Shown: in pieces, positions 14,101 through 26,552 of the stretch
How positions within the stretch are numbered: position 1 is the first letter of the stretch
Layout of the letters: every line of letters starts with the position of its first letter
DNA from: Marisa cornuarietis
Taxonomy: Eukaryota; Mollusca; Gastropoda; Architaenioglossa; Ampullariidae
Direction of reading: 5' to 3'
Assembly: GCA_004794655.1 (NCBI GenBank)
Contig: SMMW01000549.1
Span: forward strand, 372,001 to 436,000
DNA: 64,000 nucleotides
The notes under the pieces: generated by a model
Told to the model about the DNA's origin: nothing
Seen by the model: only the letters and a program-made list of their open reading frames with translations
Database searches by the model: none
Program-made: the position numbers and the translations under genes

Positions 14101-15432
14101 CTCGTCCTTCTTACCCTCCCCCCTTCTGCTCTTGCTAATTTTCTCTGCAGAATCCCTATATGTCCTGTTACTTGGTGTCTTTTTGTGTTTTCCATCTTTG
14201 TTTTCTGTTTGTCGTCAGTGCTGTCGTTTATTCTTACGCCCCTCGTGTTCTATCCATTTAGTCCATGTCTCTTTCTTGTTTTTAAGCGCTAAGAGCATGC
14301 TCTTTATGAGTGTGAATATGCTCTATACAAATCTTCATTTATTATTTATTATTATTATTAAAACAGCAGACTAATCTCTACAGTCTGCCCTTCGTGCTCA
14401 CTGAAAGTAAAGGAAAAGGAAAAAGCATAGAGTGAATGGGTCTGAAATAGGCAAAGAGGGGTAAAGAATGAGGATGAATGAAAGGTTAACAAATTTACAT
14501 TTGGCTATCCAGTCAGTTGGAAGTAACGAGAAATGAAGAAGATAGCATATCAGTAAATAAGACAAGAATCTATTAAGATGCTGTCAGGTATCATTGTTAT
14601 TAGTTATTGATTGTATTGTGATTAAGCTTAAATTTTATAAGGATTAATGTGGAAGAACAAAAGAGCGTGAATGACGTCAGTTGTTCCGAAGATGTGTATG
14701 AGGGGTGTAAAAAAGTGAAGGAAATGACGTGGGGGAGAGCGCGAGAGGAGTTAGTAGTCAGGGGGAAAAAGGTAGAGGATTAGGACGAGAAACAAGGACA
14801 GTAGAGTAGGAATTATAAGAAGAATTTGTTGAGTAGGGTATTTAGGATTAAAATAAAATGATCAGTTGAGAAGGGGATTTAGGTATTCAATTAGGAACAG
14901 CAGGAAAGGACTCGAAGGGTAGGGATTTTGCTCTTTTAAAATAATTTAGATGAAAGAAACGGTTATAAACGGACTTTATCATTTAATTGTATTTTTCTTC
15001 TTTTTTTCATTTTATTTGTGATTAGTAAAGTAGATAGATTCGTCAGACAAATCATTCTTTTATTTTAATTTGTGTGAAAGAACACGTATTTGTCAGGCTC
15101 CGTGAGTGTGTCGAAAGCAGAGAGTGAATGATACACTTCGCGGTGGTCGTGACAGATGCACCCAGACTACTTGTTTCACTGAGATCATGTAAGACTAGAA
15201 ATATGAAGTTTGTCCTGGAAAAGGTTAAGAATTTCTCTTATAGTACTGACCATGCATGGTGGACCCAGATGGTTTTACTCTTTGAATTTTAGATCAAGTT
15301 TTTTTGGTTTGTTGAGCTGATGATATGAATATTTACAGAAACTGTTCTTTCGTTCATTTGTTTCAGATAAAGAATGCCAGAAAGCTTAAAAGAATAAAGA
15401 AGAAACAACTACGTCAAATTGAAAAGCGATAA
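11130..15432 (+). CDS. CCDC86: CCDC86/Cgr1-family nucleolar protein, four exons
   Basis: Exons 11130-11203, 11496-11625, 13026-13100 and 15367-15432 join in phase to encode 114 residues. The sequence runs RGKPKSGRVWKRVRTTRFSDFL, then KTSWEEKM, a lysine/glutamate-rich helix, RRLENERKAEIVQ and KNARKLKRIKKKQLRQIEKR followed by stop. This is the conserved C-terminal Cgr1 domain of CCDC86, a nucleolar protein of the family linked to ribosome assembly in yeast. Vertebrate CCDC86 has a long extra N-terminus that is absent here; the protein is instead close to the length of fungal Cgr1. An in-frame ATG at 11076 would add 18 residues; I chose 11130 because conserved sequence starts soon after. Intron 1 uses CAG/GTGGTT. 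The gene is head-to-head with SPT6 and convergent with UBE2L3. Confidence 0.88.
12430..12570 (+). repeat. Short retroposon 3' end ending in an ATT-rich tail
   Basis: GTCGGCCTTTGGCTGAGATACTGCGC... followed by an AT-rich tail with repeated TTATTA. A diverged relative with the same order (CTTTGGCTGGGATACCGCGC then ATTATTATTAT) occurs at 61950-62007. Likely a SINE or LINE 3' end in CCDC86 intron 2; no A/B box was confirmed. Confidence 0.5.
13955..14360 (+). mobile_element. CR1/Jockey-like LINE 3' end plus 3' UTR tail
   Basis: Plus-strand translation from about 13975 gives WNSLPFHIRHLSTIESFKSA and then LKTHLFLEHYS with a stop, the typical last residues of a LINE ORF. It is followed by a 3' UTR (from AACACAGTCCACACAATGCT) that ends in AAGCGCTAAGAGCATGCTC, GTGTGAATATGC and an ATT repeat. 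The same 3' UTR recurs at 17010, 22535, 36455 and 40635. It lies in CCDC86 intron 3. Confidence 0.8.
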
Positions 15433-16290
15433 TCATCGTTTTTAAGACCAAACTTTCACTGTCTGGCAGGAAAGAATAGATTCAATCTGGCAGAGAGAGA
15501 GATATATATATGAGGGTTTTTATCAGGCCAGATGGAGCAATTCATGAAGTGACCACTGGTGTAGCCAATTTCCTGTGTTCTCCTTAGCACCCTTTCTTCA
15601 GTTTAATAGCATGAACCACTCTTTCCTGCCCTATGATAGAAGTTCAGGCTTTAACAGAGTTTTATGACACATCTACATTTGATATAGTGGGTTTGTCATG
15701 CTGATGCATGTTTTGACATCGTGAGGCATTTTATTATTTCTCCCCTGAATAGCTCTTGTTGCAAAGTGGAACTGATTTGATTGACATATGCACTGGAGGG
15801 ACCTTCAGAATGGTGTGGATTATCTGAGAACAAAATCTTAAGGTTTGAAAATGTGTAATGCTGACCTACTTGAAAGGAAAAAGTATAGAGAAAAATACTT
15901 GCTTTATGAAGCACAATGCTCACAACATCAATCTGAGCTAATGATGTATTTAATTCATTTAATAGTCAAGAATGAAAAGTGGGTCAGAATCAGAGAATTT
16001 TTTTTCAGTTTTTATTATTTAAAGAATACACCAACCTCATGACATTTTTTTCAAAATCATTTTCATGGAAATGCTTAGCAACTTAAGGTGACTGCTTGCA
16101 AGTCATCTTTTTACCAACATATGCAGCTGAAAAAAATTCCTGTGCTGTCTTGTACATTTATGATCTTTATTATGCAGTAGAATGACTTTTGCATGAAAAG
16201 AAAAGGCTGTAATTCTACATAAACAAAAAGTTTATGAACACAGACATAATAATAATATTGGTCCAAAAATAAAGAATTCATTGTGTTCTT
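15433..16290 (+). other. Probable 3' UTR of CCDC86-like gene with AATAAA at 16268
   Basis: No coding sequence is visible after the stop. The first plausible plus-strand polyadenylation signal is AATAAA at 16268-16273. The 3' end is inferred. Confidence 0.35.
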
Positions 16291-17009
16291 GGTTAGTGTA
16301 GCTACTCATGTAGAGAAAACAGTGAACGCCATCAGCTCAGTACCACTACCAAACTATCCATTTCTAGCCTTTTCTTCTTTGACAGTTTTGACCTTTTGCA
16401 GCTTTAATTTGTAGTTGTAGCAATATCAGTAGTGATGGTGGTTGTCCATTTTTGGTGCACACATGACTTATGGAGGTCACATCAACACAATGGCAGGGAG
16501 GAAAATGAATGATTGTTGACAATATATCACAGAGGATCGCATAAATCCAGAAAGCAGCAGGGGGAAAAGTGTTGCAAGGAAAATGGTCTTTAGAGCAGAA
16601 AGCATTGAACACCTGAAGCGAAGCGAAGAATTAATTCAGCAAAAGAAAAACTGGAATCGAGATGGTGCTGATATTGCATCTAAGACCGTTAAATGATAAA
16701 GAAGACAACAATAAGATACAGACTAAGAAAAACAGTCCAGAACAGTAGCAGGCCATGCAAGTAAAAGCACAGATCAATAGTATTCAGCATGCTCCAAACA
16801 TGATGAAAACCCAATGGCACTACCAAAAAAACCATGTGAGTAGTTGCCCTGAAGCTGGTAAGGTGATGCCAGATGACATCGCTCTTTATTCCTTGTCATA
16901 AATTTTCTGTTTTTCTCGCCTAGCAAAGTAATTGCATCAAATGTGTGTACATAAAAAGTGATGTATGACTGTGTATGCTTGATGTTAAGATGTTCAGTAT
17001 GTTTGTCAA

Positions 17010-17270
17010 CATGTTAGTCCTAGTCCTTTTACCCTCCCCCCTTCCACTTTGCTTCTCTTCTACCCATCTTCCTCTGCAGAATCACTATATTTTCTGTTTT
17101 TGTTACTTGCTGCCTTTTGTGTTTTCTATCCTGTTTTCTGTTTGTTGTCAGTGCTGTTGTTTATTCTTTGTATTCTATCCATGTAATTCACGTCTCATCC
17201 CTCTTCTAAGAACATGCTCTGTTTGAGTGTGAGTATGCGCGATAAAAATATTCATTTATTATTATAATAT
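17010..17270 (+). mobile_element. LINE 3' UTR tail copy
   Basis: Diverged copy of the 3' UTR at 14085-14360: TAGTCCT..TTACCCTCCCCCCTTC, TCTGCAGAATC, TTTTCTGTTTGTTGTCAGTGCTG, GAACATGCTCTGTTTGAGTGTG, then an ATT-rich end. Only the tail is present. Confidence 0.7.
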
Positions 17271-17279
17271 TCTTTGTCA

Positions 17280-20200
17280 ACAATATATGTAAAATTCAAA
17301 TCATTTGCATCCTCTTTATTTCAAATCTGAAATTTCACATTTTCATTACTATCCACACCAACAATATATCAGTTTGTGCTGCAAATGACATTGTGCAAAC
17401 ATGCATGTAAATTATGAAATGAGCAAAATAAAAATTAATAACTACCAGCTTTACTGCATACATGTACTTTTCTACATTTTTAATGTAGTAAGCACTTATT
17501 TCCCTAAATCCAGTCTGAAACTGTACTGGAGATGCGACTTGACACCATTTTTTTTTTAATAACAATCTAGAGATGAAGGATAACACAGTCTAAAGGTGGA
17601 TTATCACAATAGCTTACCTGACATTTACCATTTGCACAAAACTTCTACTACTGCCACCAAGATGTTCAGGAATTTTGTTTGTATTGGAGAAGGTATTGAG
17701 CTGTGGACAATGCTTGCCTTACGTTCCACACCTGGAGTTTGTATACAATGAGATCTTCATGTCTTTGAAGTGTGCTTCATGTAAGTTGTTTATATTTAAA
17801 ACCAGTATAAAATAAGGCAAATCACTTCCTATGACAGAAAGAGGCACCCAATTTTCAGTTACTGTCCTTCATTCAGCAATGGTTGGAGGATTCAATCAAT
17901 GGCATAAGAATCATCTGGAAGTATCTTCATCATGTTTTATAGGTGTTAATAAGATTTTATAATTTGACACTTGTCACTACCAAATGTGTACTGATGTTTA
18001 CATTTCATAATGCTTGGAACAGCATGAATATTTTCAATAGATATTGTCGCCCTTACCTTTATCGTATCTATATGTATTTAAAGTTTATCTTTTTCCTAGG
18101 TGTACAAGGTTGGTGAAATTTGAGGGCAAACTAAAAATTTCACAGGCAAATATCATAACATCTTAAATTGCAATCTTTTGAGTGTAGTAAAGTCATGAAA
18201 AGCTCTTTAAATAAAGAAATAATACCTTTACTAGTGTCTTGCACTGTTTGCGGCTGAAATTAGCTGGTATATGATTCAAGATTAAATGCTTTAAAAGTTT
18301 AGTTTATAAAGGAAACACAGGTTAATCAAAATAACGTTTTCTGTTGCATATAGTTAATAACCGAGAAAAAAATAATGCAAACATTGCACAAGTTACTAAG
18401 TAATGTCTTCTCTGCTGTTTTTGTTTTAACTGTGTTTTAGGAGGAACATGCCTTTTACAATCAGACAAAACAGGGTAACCAGACTATCCATAAAACAGGC
18501 ATATAGCCTCATCTTCAGCATCTAATACCATCCACTTGCCACAAATTTATCAAGTAAATCAAAGCATTTCTTTGCACCTGAAATTTCAGCAGCTTGAAAG
18601 CTCCCATAATACTGCAACCAAATAAAGAAAGTACGAGAGGCATTTATGCACCAACGATAAAGCATTCACATCCTTTTTAGAAAAAAATTATGGTCATTAA
18701 AACACTCTGAGCTTTATGTATCAGTATCAGGACAGTTACTATGCTTGGCAGCTCTTTACACCTTTAGGGTCCATTTAGAGAAGAAATGATGGTTTCTCAG
18801 TTTCTGTGTTTTATTAATCTCTTGCTGAAGTCTCTGGTAAGGGGACTAGTTTGTTAGCATAATCTATTCACTTTAGAGTATTTTTTGCATTAAATTGCAT
18901 ACTACCCATACTTTATGGCAACATTTACACAGTCCATTTCTGAACTATTATTACATGGAATAAGACATACTATGACATCAGAGACAGTTTAGAATCCACA
19001 CAAAAATTAATGTTGAAAGAGACATGAATAGCAAGATCACAATTTAAAACATACACAAGGAATCAAATGTTCATTATTGGTTTCATAGTTTTTCAACTTT
19101 AAAAAGGAAATATGTGAAAGTCAGGGAGGTATGAAGACAGTTTATTATTTTGCATCTGACTCATACAAATTAAATGATAGCAATACTGCTGTCATTGAAC
19201 ATAGCTTAAGTAATCCCATAGATTTTATTTTCCTCATTTGCACATAGCATCAATAAATGAAAACTTATCTTAAAAGAGAGGATCAAACAAGAAGTGACTT
19301 GGCATTTAAGTGGTGGGCTTATTTATGCATTTACACAAAGTGATATTGTAACACATTTAAAAGGAAAACAGCTCCAGCAGCACATGCTGCAGAATATTTT
19401 GAATCTACAAGCTTGGAAGCCAATTTTTGTCTATATTTAGATCTTGGATCTGTGCATGAGCATGATGTTGACAGCATTCCCTATAAAAAGTTTATTCTGG
19501 CTCTCGCCCTATGGATTTTCTTGAATACTTCATGATAACTTGTTAGAAAATGATAACTCTCAGTTCCAGCCTCTAGCAGTTATTGTATGTTGCTGTTTAC
19601 TGTACACTGCTTTGAGCCCACCTTGGTGGGGAGAGACCCATTAGAGATCATTGTTACTTATCATTAACAGAAACATGTGAACAGCAGATAATCAGTGAAT
19701 TCTCTGTAGCAGATTAATCTCATAATCATTCAAGCATTTACAAGAACGCTGAATTTTATTGGTATCTGCATACCTGTTTATGAAGTCATGGCACACATTG
19801 TTCATATGGTAGGTGCAGATGGAGCATTTTATGCAAGCTATCCAAAACATCGTTTCAAAGTATAAGAGCATGTCCTTTTGCATTTTTATCGATTTGGATG
19901 ATGGATTAAGTGCTTGTTTATCCCCTCCTCCATCAAGGAATGAAAATTACACTGAAAATTATAGAGTAATGTGTACAATAGAAAAATCAACAAATGCAAA
20001 CCATGGTTTGTGAACCCAGGCACACACATTAGCAAAGTAATAAAAAATAAGATGAGACAACTAAGGTGTGTTTAAACATATGTTGGGAAAGCTACCAAAC
20101 TTGTGTTTTTAATATTTCATCAAACAAGTTCCAGGAAATAATGACAATCCATCTAAACATTATCTACAGATGAACAAGTACCAGTGATCTTCCGCTTTTC

Positions 20201-21017
20201 AACAGTATCCTTTCAGTGTCAATGGCTGAGCACTAGAGCTGTGCAGTGGTGCTGTCTGCTTTTCATCTCATAAAACAATTTGTCACTTTTCACAATTATG
20301 TTCGACAGTACCACTTTTGCTAAAAAGACAGCAATAACAGTGATAATAGCAGGAATGGATAAACAAAAGGAAGCAAGATATAAAGATCCTGAAGTGCATC
20401 GGAGGGTAAAAAAACTGAGCAAGTTCAAAGCTAGAAGCATCTATAAGTGGAACTCCCAGCTGCAGCCACTTCAAGTTAAGGTCTTTGTACCACTTTTAGA
20501 TGGCATTATTTGCAATATGATGTACTACTTGACAGCTTTATTTATCAGCTCATAACCCAGTTTTTCTTCCCTAAAGCTGAAGAGATGATTTAATTCACCA
20601 TACTCATTTTGCTCTAAGCAGCTGAAGCAGAGAGGGTACTTCCAGTGCTCCTCCTTGATCTATGGATAGTTAATAAAACTCATTCCAAAAAACACAAAGC
20701 ATCTGTGATGTGACAATTTAAGCCCAAGAAAGAATTCTTAAGCTTGTTTTAAATACAAAGATGAAATATTGTGTATCAAATGCCACAAAAAAATGCAGGC
20801 CTTTCTGTGAAAATCATGTGTTCCTACATTCTCGTCATCACAAACAAACTGAATTAACAAAATACTAAGCAGATTAGTTTACCACGACCAATCACACTGC
20901 CAAGGTATCCCAGAAACGTGTATGCTCATCGCTTGCCAGAAATAATTCTCCTTGTGAATCTGATGACGTACTCAAGATCAGGGGATGTGGGGAAGCCTGA
21001 CAGAATAGAGGTCAATA
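17280..21017. other. Intergenic region between convergent genes; no gene seen
   Basis: AT-rich and without any ORF that resembles a protein. Part of the right side must be the 3' UTR of UBE2L3 (minus); AATAAA on the minus strand at 20537-20542 is one candidate signal. A short block at about 19595-19660 (CTGCTTTGAGCCCACCTTGGTGGGGAGAG) looks like a retroposon tail. Confidence 0.4.
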
Positions 21018-23997
21018 TTAATCACTTGGTCGCTTTTCACTATGTTTCTTTGTGAATTCCTCAGCATTCTTCAAAAACTTTTTCCTGTCTTTGGTATATT
21101 CTTCTGCAAGGTCTGCTCGTAAAGGATGTTCAGGCTCAGGATCATTGATAAGTGCCACCAGTGAGTTTACAACTGAAATAAATTTTGGGAAAAAAATTGT
21201 AATCGTGACCAAGACATACCCTCTGCCTTTTGACAGATTATTTATAAATGACAGGCAAGTTTACAAAAAAAAGTGACACCAATATCTGTAATATTTAAAA
21301 TATTTCTATTTATGCTAGTGTGAACATATGCTTTAAGCAAAACTTTTTCTAAGATGGTTAAAAAAAACTCAGCACTCCATTGTTAAAATTAATATTTATC
21401 TTCTAATTACATCTTCTGTGAAAATAAACACACAAACTGGCTCAAAAGACATTTTCCTACTTGTGGCTAAACTTACCTTGATCTGTTTTTGTGGCAGGCT
21501 TCCAATTTTCAGCACTTATGATAGGCAGGCAAACTTGTCCCTTTTCATCAACATTTGGATGGTAGATTTTGGTTTTAAAAGTTACTTTTGGTGGCTTGAA
21601 TGGATACTCTGCAGGAAAGTTGATATCTATACGGAATGCACCTTTATTGTACGGTGGGTTATCCTGAGAAAAAGGGAAAAAAAATTCATATCTTTATTCC
21701 AAGAAGCTTAATTATAGTAAGTGAAAAAAAAAGAGATACTGATAGAGGGGAGGGGAGGTGCTGTAGCCTGGTGGTTAGTGTGCTCAACTGTGGAGCAGAA
21801 TGTTGCTGGTTTGTGGCCTGCTTGGGCAATGGCTTAGGGTGTGCCTCATTCATCAGTAAAGGCAGGAAAAGGAATAAGTTGGGCTTCTCCCACCACATAC
21901 CATAGGGTGAACTTACGACAATGGGACTCTTTACTTTCTTTTAAATCTTTTTACTAAGGTGTCTCTTGAAAAAAATCAAAAACAATTTTAATGCTAAGAA
22001 ACAATATATCCTGTCAAAAATAAAAAGAAGGTATGATAAAATTCTAATTTAAACCTTTTAAATTGTGTCTATTCTTGGACACATAAAGATTACATCTGCA
22101 TATGGCAATGAGTATGTGATTACCCCATAAAACATAGTAAATGTCTAACACTTTGTCATAGAATAAAAAAGATTTTCTTCAGCTTCCTAAATTCTGTCTT
22201 TCAACTGTCAATGTTGTGGTGATGTAAAAACATCAATGTATTTTATTCCAAATATTAAGCCTCCTTATTTTGCGTGGAAGAAACACATATATTATTTCCA
22301 TGGCAATATGTCTGCAGCCACTTTAAAGAATTGCCAGATCTATGTAAATTAGTGACTTGGCGTTAATTTTTTTTAACCATGTTGATACAGCTTATGCTCA
22401 CTTGCAGGATAGAGTAAGGGCTTTTTTGTATGTGGCTACAATAGTGCTGATAACATCCATTAGTTAATTAATGCAAACATGAACAGCCAATACTCACCTA
22501 TTTCACTAGAATATTCAAGCACAACAATGCTAAAGCCTAACTCCTAACACAGTCCACATAATGCTAGTCCTTCTTACCCTCCCCCTTTTGCTCTTGTTAA
22601 TTTTCTACCCATCTTTCTCTGCAGAATCCCTATATTTTCTATGTTCTGTTACTTGGTGTCTTTTTGTGTTTTTCATCTTTGTTTTCTGTTTGTCGTCAGT
22701 ATTGTCATTTATTCTTACGTCCCTTGTGTTCTATCCATTTAGTCCATGTCTCTTCCTTGTTTTAACTCTCTTGGTTTGAAAAGCCACGATCGTGGCTTTG
22801 CCGGGTAGCACGGGCAAGGCGATTTTCATTACTTTTTATTGCAAAGTTCTACTATTCTCTTTTAGAAAATGTATAGGTTTCTTGATCTAATGTTTATCTC
22901 AGAGCAGCAATAATAAAAAAACAAACTTCACTACTGTCGTCTTCGTAGTCTTCAGTTATAAGCCAGTCATTGTAATGTTCATTTTTATCTTGAATCAAGA
23001 GGGTTAAGCGCTAAGAGCATGCTCTCTATGAGTGTGAATGTGCGCTATAAAAATCTTCATTTTATTATTATTATTATTATTAATATAGTGAGTAACACAA
23101 GGTCACATCATGATGCCACTAGCATGCATAGCCCCGCCCCCTAATTTCCTGAAAGGTCATGGATGGACTGTTTCCCATAATAACTTTGTGCCTTAACTGT
23201 TAATCTATTAGATAAATTGATAAATTTATTCATGAGCAGAGTTCCCTTGTCAACATAGTCCCCTACCCTCTCTTTAGCAAGCACATTTTGAAACCAAAAG
23301 AATAATAATACATTTGTAAAAAAAGCTAAAACCACTATTTGACTTACGGGTACCAAAAGACCACTCCAATTGAGAATATTTGATTCATCTACAACGATAT
23401 CCCGAAAGGACTTTAAAGATAACTTCTTCAGTTCCTCCAGTTCCTGCAATCACAAATGGATAGCCACACTTACGTTAGTACTGCATTAGAAACTTATTTG
23501 TTCTAATTACAGCCAATTAGGAAGTGAACATATTTATGCGGTGCTGAAATAAATTTACTCTTATAAGTTGGTAAAAAAAAAGAAACATTTTTTTATATTT
23601 TTTTCACACTGCCATTCCTAATTTTTTTAGAAAGTGGGGATATCTGAAGTGAACGCTATTCATGTATCTAAATTAAACAGTTCAGGACATATAGAAATGA
23701 GCCTTTTCTTTAATTCTTTTTATCTATTTTTTTCCTTTTTCATTAAGAAAAATCGCACACGTATATTACAACGCGTTGCGAAGATTGTTCTCGATCTCCG
23801 GAGATTACCGGCTTTTTATTCCATTTATAATACTAAAGGCGCAGCACACCTTAGACAACTGAAATTTTTTAAATTTAAACAAGGTATTGAATATATGATT
23901 TTAAGGTTACTGTACTTCATTTTCATTTCATTAAATTATACAAACGGTAAACTTGTTGGTTGGGACTCACCCTATTTAATCGCTTAGTTGCTGCCAT
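21018..23997 (-). CDS. UBE2L3: Ubiquitin-conjugating enzyme E2 L3 (UbcH7-type)
   Basis: Exons on the minus strand: 23997-23971, 23443-23348, 21663-21477 and 21172-21018. They join in phase to exactly 154 residues, the usual length of UBE2L3. The UBC fold is complete: an N-terminal helix ([16 protein letters not shown]), YPFKPP with the E3-contact Phe at 63, HPN at 76-78 and the active-site Cys at 86 in GQVCLP. Pro88 and His119 (PEPEHPL) are kept. These two residues are known to restrict UbcH7 to transfer onto cysteine, so the enzyme should serve HECT and RBR ligases. The C-terminus ([18 protein letters not shown]) is also conserved. Intron 2 (21664-23347) has collected a SINE and a LINE tail with a nested MITE. 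Regulation is not visible. Confidence 0.97.
21737..21960 (+). mobile_element. tRNA-derived SINE-like element
   Basis: A block reading GTAGCCTGGTGGTTAGTGTG resembles the A box of RNA polymerase III promoters. GCTGGTTTGTGGCC follows about 35 bases later where a degenerate B box would be. The remainder is non-coding and ends in a T-rich run. It lies in UBE2L3 intron 2. Boundaries are approximate. Confidence 0.5.
22535..23080 (+). mobile_element. LINE 3' UTR tail interrupted by a MITE
   Basis: The left part (22535-22765) and right part (23004-23080) together form one copy of the LINE 3' UTR seen intact at 14085-14360 and 36485-36780. The break falls inside the TTTTAAGCGCTAAGAG stretch and is filled by the 238-bp element at 22766-23003. 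Confidence 0.85.
22766..23003 (+). mobile_element. piggyBac-like MITE, TTAA target duplication (copy 1)
   Basis: Ends CTCTCTTGGTTTGA and its imperfect inverse TTGAATCAAGAGGG, flanked on both sides by TTAA (22762-22765 and 23004-23007). Uninterrupted host sequence exists in this window at 14280 and 36715, so the insertion and the TTAA duplication can be read directly. A second copy in the opposite orientation is at 45263-45493. The interior is non-coding. A 20-base perfect palindrome at 22780-22799 is present in this copy only. Confidence 0.85.
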
Positions 23998-24609
23998 TTT
24001 CGTACACTAGCAAACAATGCGCCCCGTAGCAGCTGTTCAGGGGACGTAACCAATAGGTGACCAGTAATATCCTGTTCGCTTGCATGAATTCCTAGAGTTG
24101 TCAGACACTTTTCATTCTTCGTAAAACATATATTTGTCTTATTTTGTCATTAGTCGATTATATGGGGGAGAAAAGAAATAAGAAATTAGGGACTAATAAA
24201 GCACTGTCTTCAGAGTGGGGGAGTTATTTCCCTTCAGGTATTTTGCCCACCATTTTCGTAAAACAGGAAGTTTCATTAACCCAGGCGTAGGTATCGTGAT
24301 AGGCATGGTGTGCAAGCACAGACTTTAAGTCTGTGTGTGCAAGTGTTACTGGGAACGAGTTGATTTGGTACATCGCTTATATATCCCAGCACAAGCATTA
24401 TTCTTAGTATTTCTGTGATTGGCAGTAATACAACATTGAAGTTTCCTTGCTGACTTTTCGGGCTGTTTGAATTTTAATCATCCTACCAAACTCAAAGCCG
24501 TTTACTTTCACTTAAAATATTTTATCTTATGTCCTAGAAATACTAATATTCTCTTAATGTGGTAAAGTTTGATTCCAAAATGTAGATTTAATAATAAAAA
24601 AGATTTCAT

Positions 24610-24870
24610 TTGAAGTTGCTCAGTAGCCTGATGGCTAGAACTCTCAATATAACACTCCCACATGCCCAACCCAGCTGGTGCTCAGGGGAATTCCCCAGGG
24701 AAGATCAAGGCAGCGGAAGCAGAGCCAGACCCTGGCATACTAGCCTGACAAAGCCCGGGTGGTAGTGCACGATGTACTCGCAGTGAGCAAAAGCCTTGGG
24801 GGAGGCAAAAGATACTGCTTTTCATTTGCAGTGAAAGTGAAATAAACAATTGTTTTACCGACAACTACCA
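24610..24870 (+). repeat. Possible SINE-like repeat
   Basis: CAGTAGCCTGATGGCTAGAACTC resembles the A-box start of the element at 21756, and GC content is locally raised over an otherwise AT-rich background. No clear B box, tail or duplication was found, so the call is weak. Confidence 0.3.
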
Positions 24871-24944
24871 TTAGACACCCTTAATCTTTTGGTTTCCTCA
24901 CAAATAACATCCATCTGAATACACTTTTTGATTTTGAATCACCC

Positions 24945-25700
24945 ATAATAATAATAATGCATGATTTATACAGCACATGAACATGCTCTCAGCGCTTGAG
25001 AAAAGAATGAGGCATGGACACCAGGCAGACTAGTAATAATAATAATGTGAACTTATAATGTGCAGCATCAGGACCAAGAAAGATCACACTCTGCGCAGAC
25101 CAATAATGAAAAAATGAAAGATAACAGTAGATGGTAAGATACATATAGGCACACTGAACAACATAAAGATGAGGCTCAAGAGTAGAATGTAAAGCAATGG
25201 ATGAAGAGATATAGGTACTGTTAACAGTGTGAGTTGAGAGCGTCAGTTGTTCATATGTGACTGTCTTTGTGGGAGGAAGGGAAAGAATGCGCGAGTCTGA
25301 TGAGGAGCAAAGGTTTCGGGCAGGGGAGTGGACAGACTATTTCACTAAGGTAGCTTGGGGAGACCCTTCAAAGAATCCATAGCATAAAGTTGAGAGCTTG
25401 GTCTCTTCTAGCTTTAATTGGTAGCCGATAAAGAGAGTGAAGAAGTTGTGTAACATGTTCAGATTTGCGAGTCCAGAAAACGAGACGAGTAGCTGAGCTT
25501 TGGACTTTCTGATGCTTATCCATGAGGTACTGTGGACAGCCAGCAAGAAGAGAGTTGCAGTAGTCTAGTTTAGACAGAAAAAATGAGCAGATGAGAATTT
25601 TGGTGGCTGAGATGGACAGAGTTTTGCGAATGGAGCTGATCTTCTGGAGCTCATAATATGCAGAACGACAGATGTGAGAAACATGGCGGCAGACATTATG
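24945..25700 (-). mobile_element. CR1/Jockey-like LINE, C-terminal fragment
   Basis: Minus-strand translation gives YCNSLLAGCPQYLMDKHQKV, SSATRLVFWTRK, LLHSLYRLPI and, past a stop, SPSYLSEIVCPLP. These are hallmarks of the region after the RT domain in CR1/Jockey-type LINEs. The 3' end toward 24945 carries AAGCGCTGAGAGCATGTTCATGTG and an ATT repeat, like the other LINE tails here. Interrupted by a stop and truncated at its 5' end. Confidence 0.8.
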
Positions 25701-25914
25701 TAACTTACGTGTTAAAAGTAATCAAAAGAACATTGGCATCACCTTCCCGAACAAAGACAGGCAGTGAAGGCTAAACTCTGGCTCTCCTCTTCGAAAAAAT
25801 GAAAGGTTCTGTTTTTACATTACTTAGTTCTTACTTGTTGTGATCATCCCTTGTCTAAAATTCCTGTGACCATATGTTGTTCTGATGACAGGGACAGCAT
25901 ATGGTCATCAGAAA

Positions 25915-26170
25915 AATAGGACAGGATCCTGCAAAGAAATTAAAACAGCACAGACAGCTTGTAGTAAATACAAAACCAGGTAGCCAGTGCAGAAGGCGAC
26001 AATATGTTTACATTTCTTAGCTCTAACCACCAGATGTGTAGCAGAACTCTGTACTTTCTGGAGTTTATGAAGAAGGTATGCGAGGCAGCCTGTAAGCAAG
26101 GAGTAATCGAGCCTGGGTAGAACAAACACACATCTTAGAAAATTAATGTCCTCTGGAACAACATTCATGA
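25915..26170 (-). mobile_element. LINE fragment, C-terminal RT-adjacent region
   Basis: Minus-strand translation includes CVFVLPRLDYSLLTG, LHKLQKVQSSATHLVVRA and LISLQDPVLFF, matching the plus-strand copy at 35810-36060 with frame shifts. A small dead fragment. Confidence 0.65.
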
Positions 26171-26552
26171 ACTACAGTCCACAGATGAAAGATACTATGA
26201 GAGGAGTATTCCTTCAAAAGTTGGTTAAGATTGGGCAAACTGTGTGGATTTGTGTAGGTTGCAACTACATTTAAATTATCTGTCCGTATTAGCATAAGCA
26301 TTTATAGTCCAAGAAAATTAGAAAAGTCAGCGGTGTTTCCCAGTTTGTCAAATTAACATCTCAGTTTTATCTCATCCACAACATTACTTTCATCATTTGC
26401 TCATGTCTATGTATGTAGATGCATAGACATACTATAGTAACTTACTCTAATGCTGTACATCTCTGAGAATTTGTATGTTAAACATATGCCCATACATCCA
26501 CGCATACACTCCCTCACCAGCATGCAAACCTTTCTCCTAAGCTTTATAGTCA

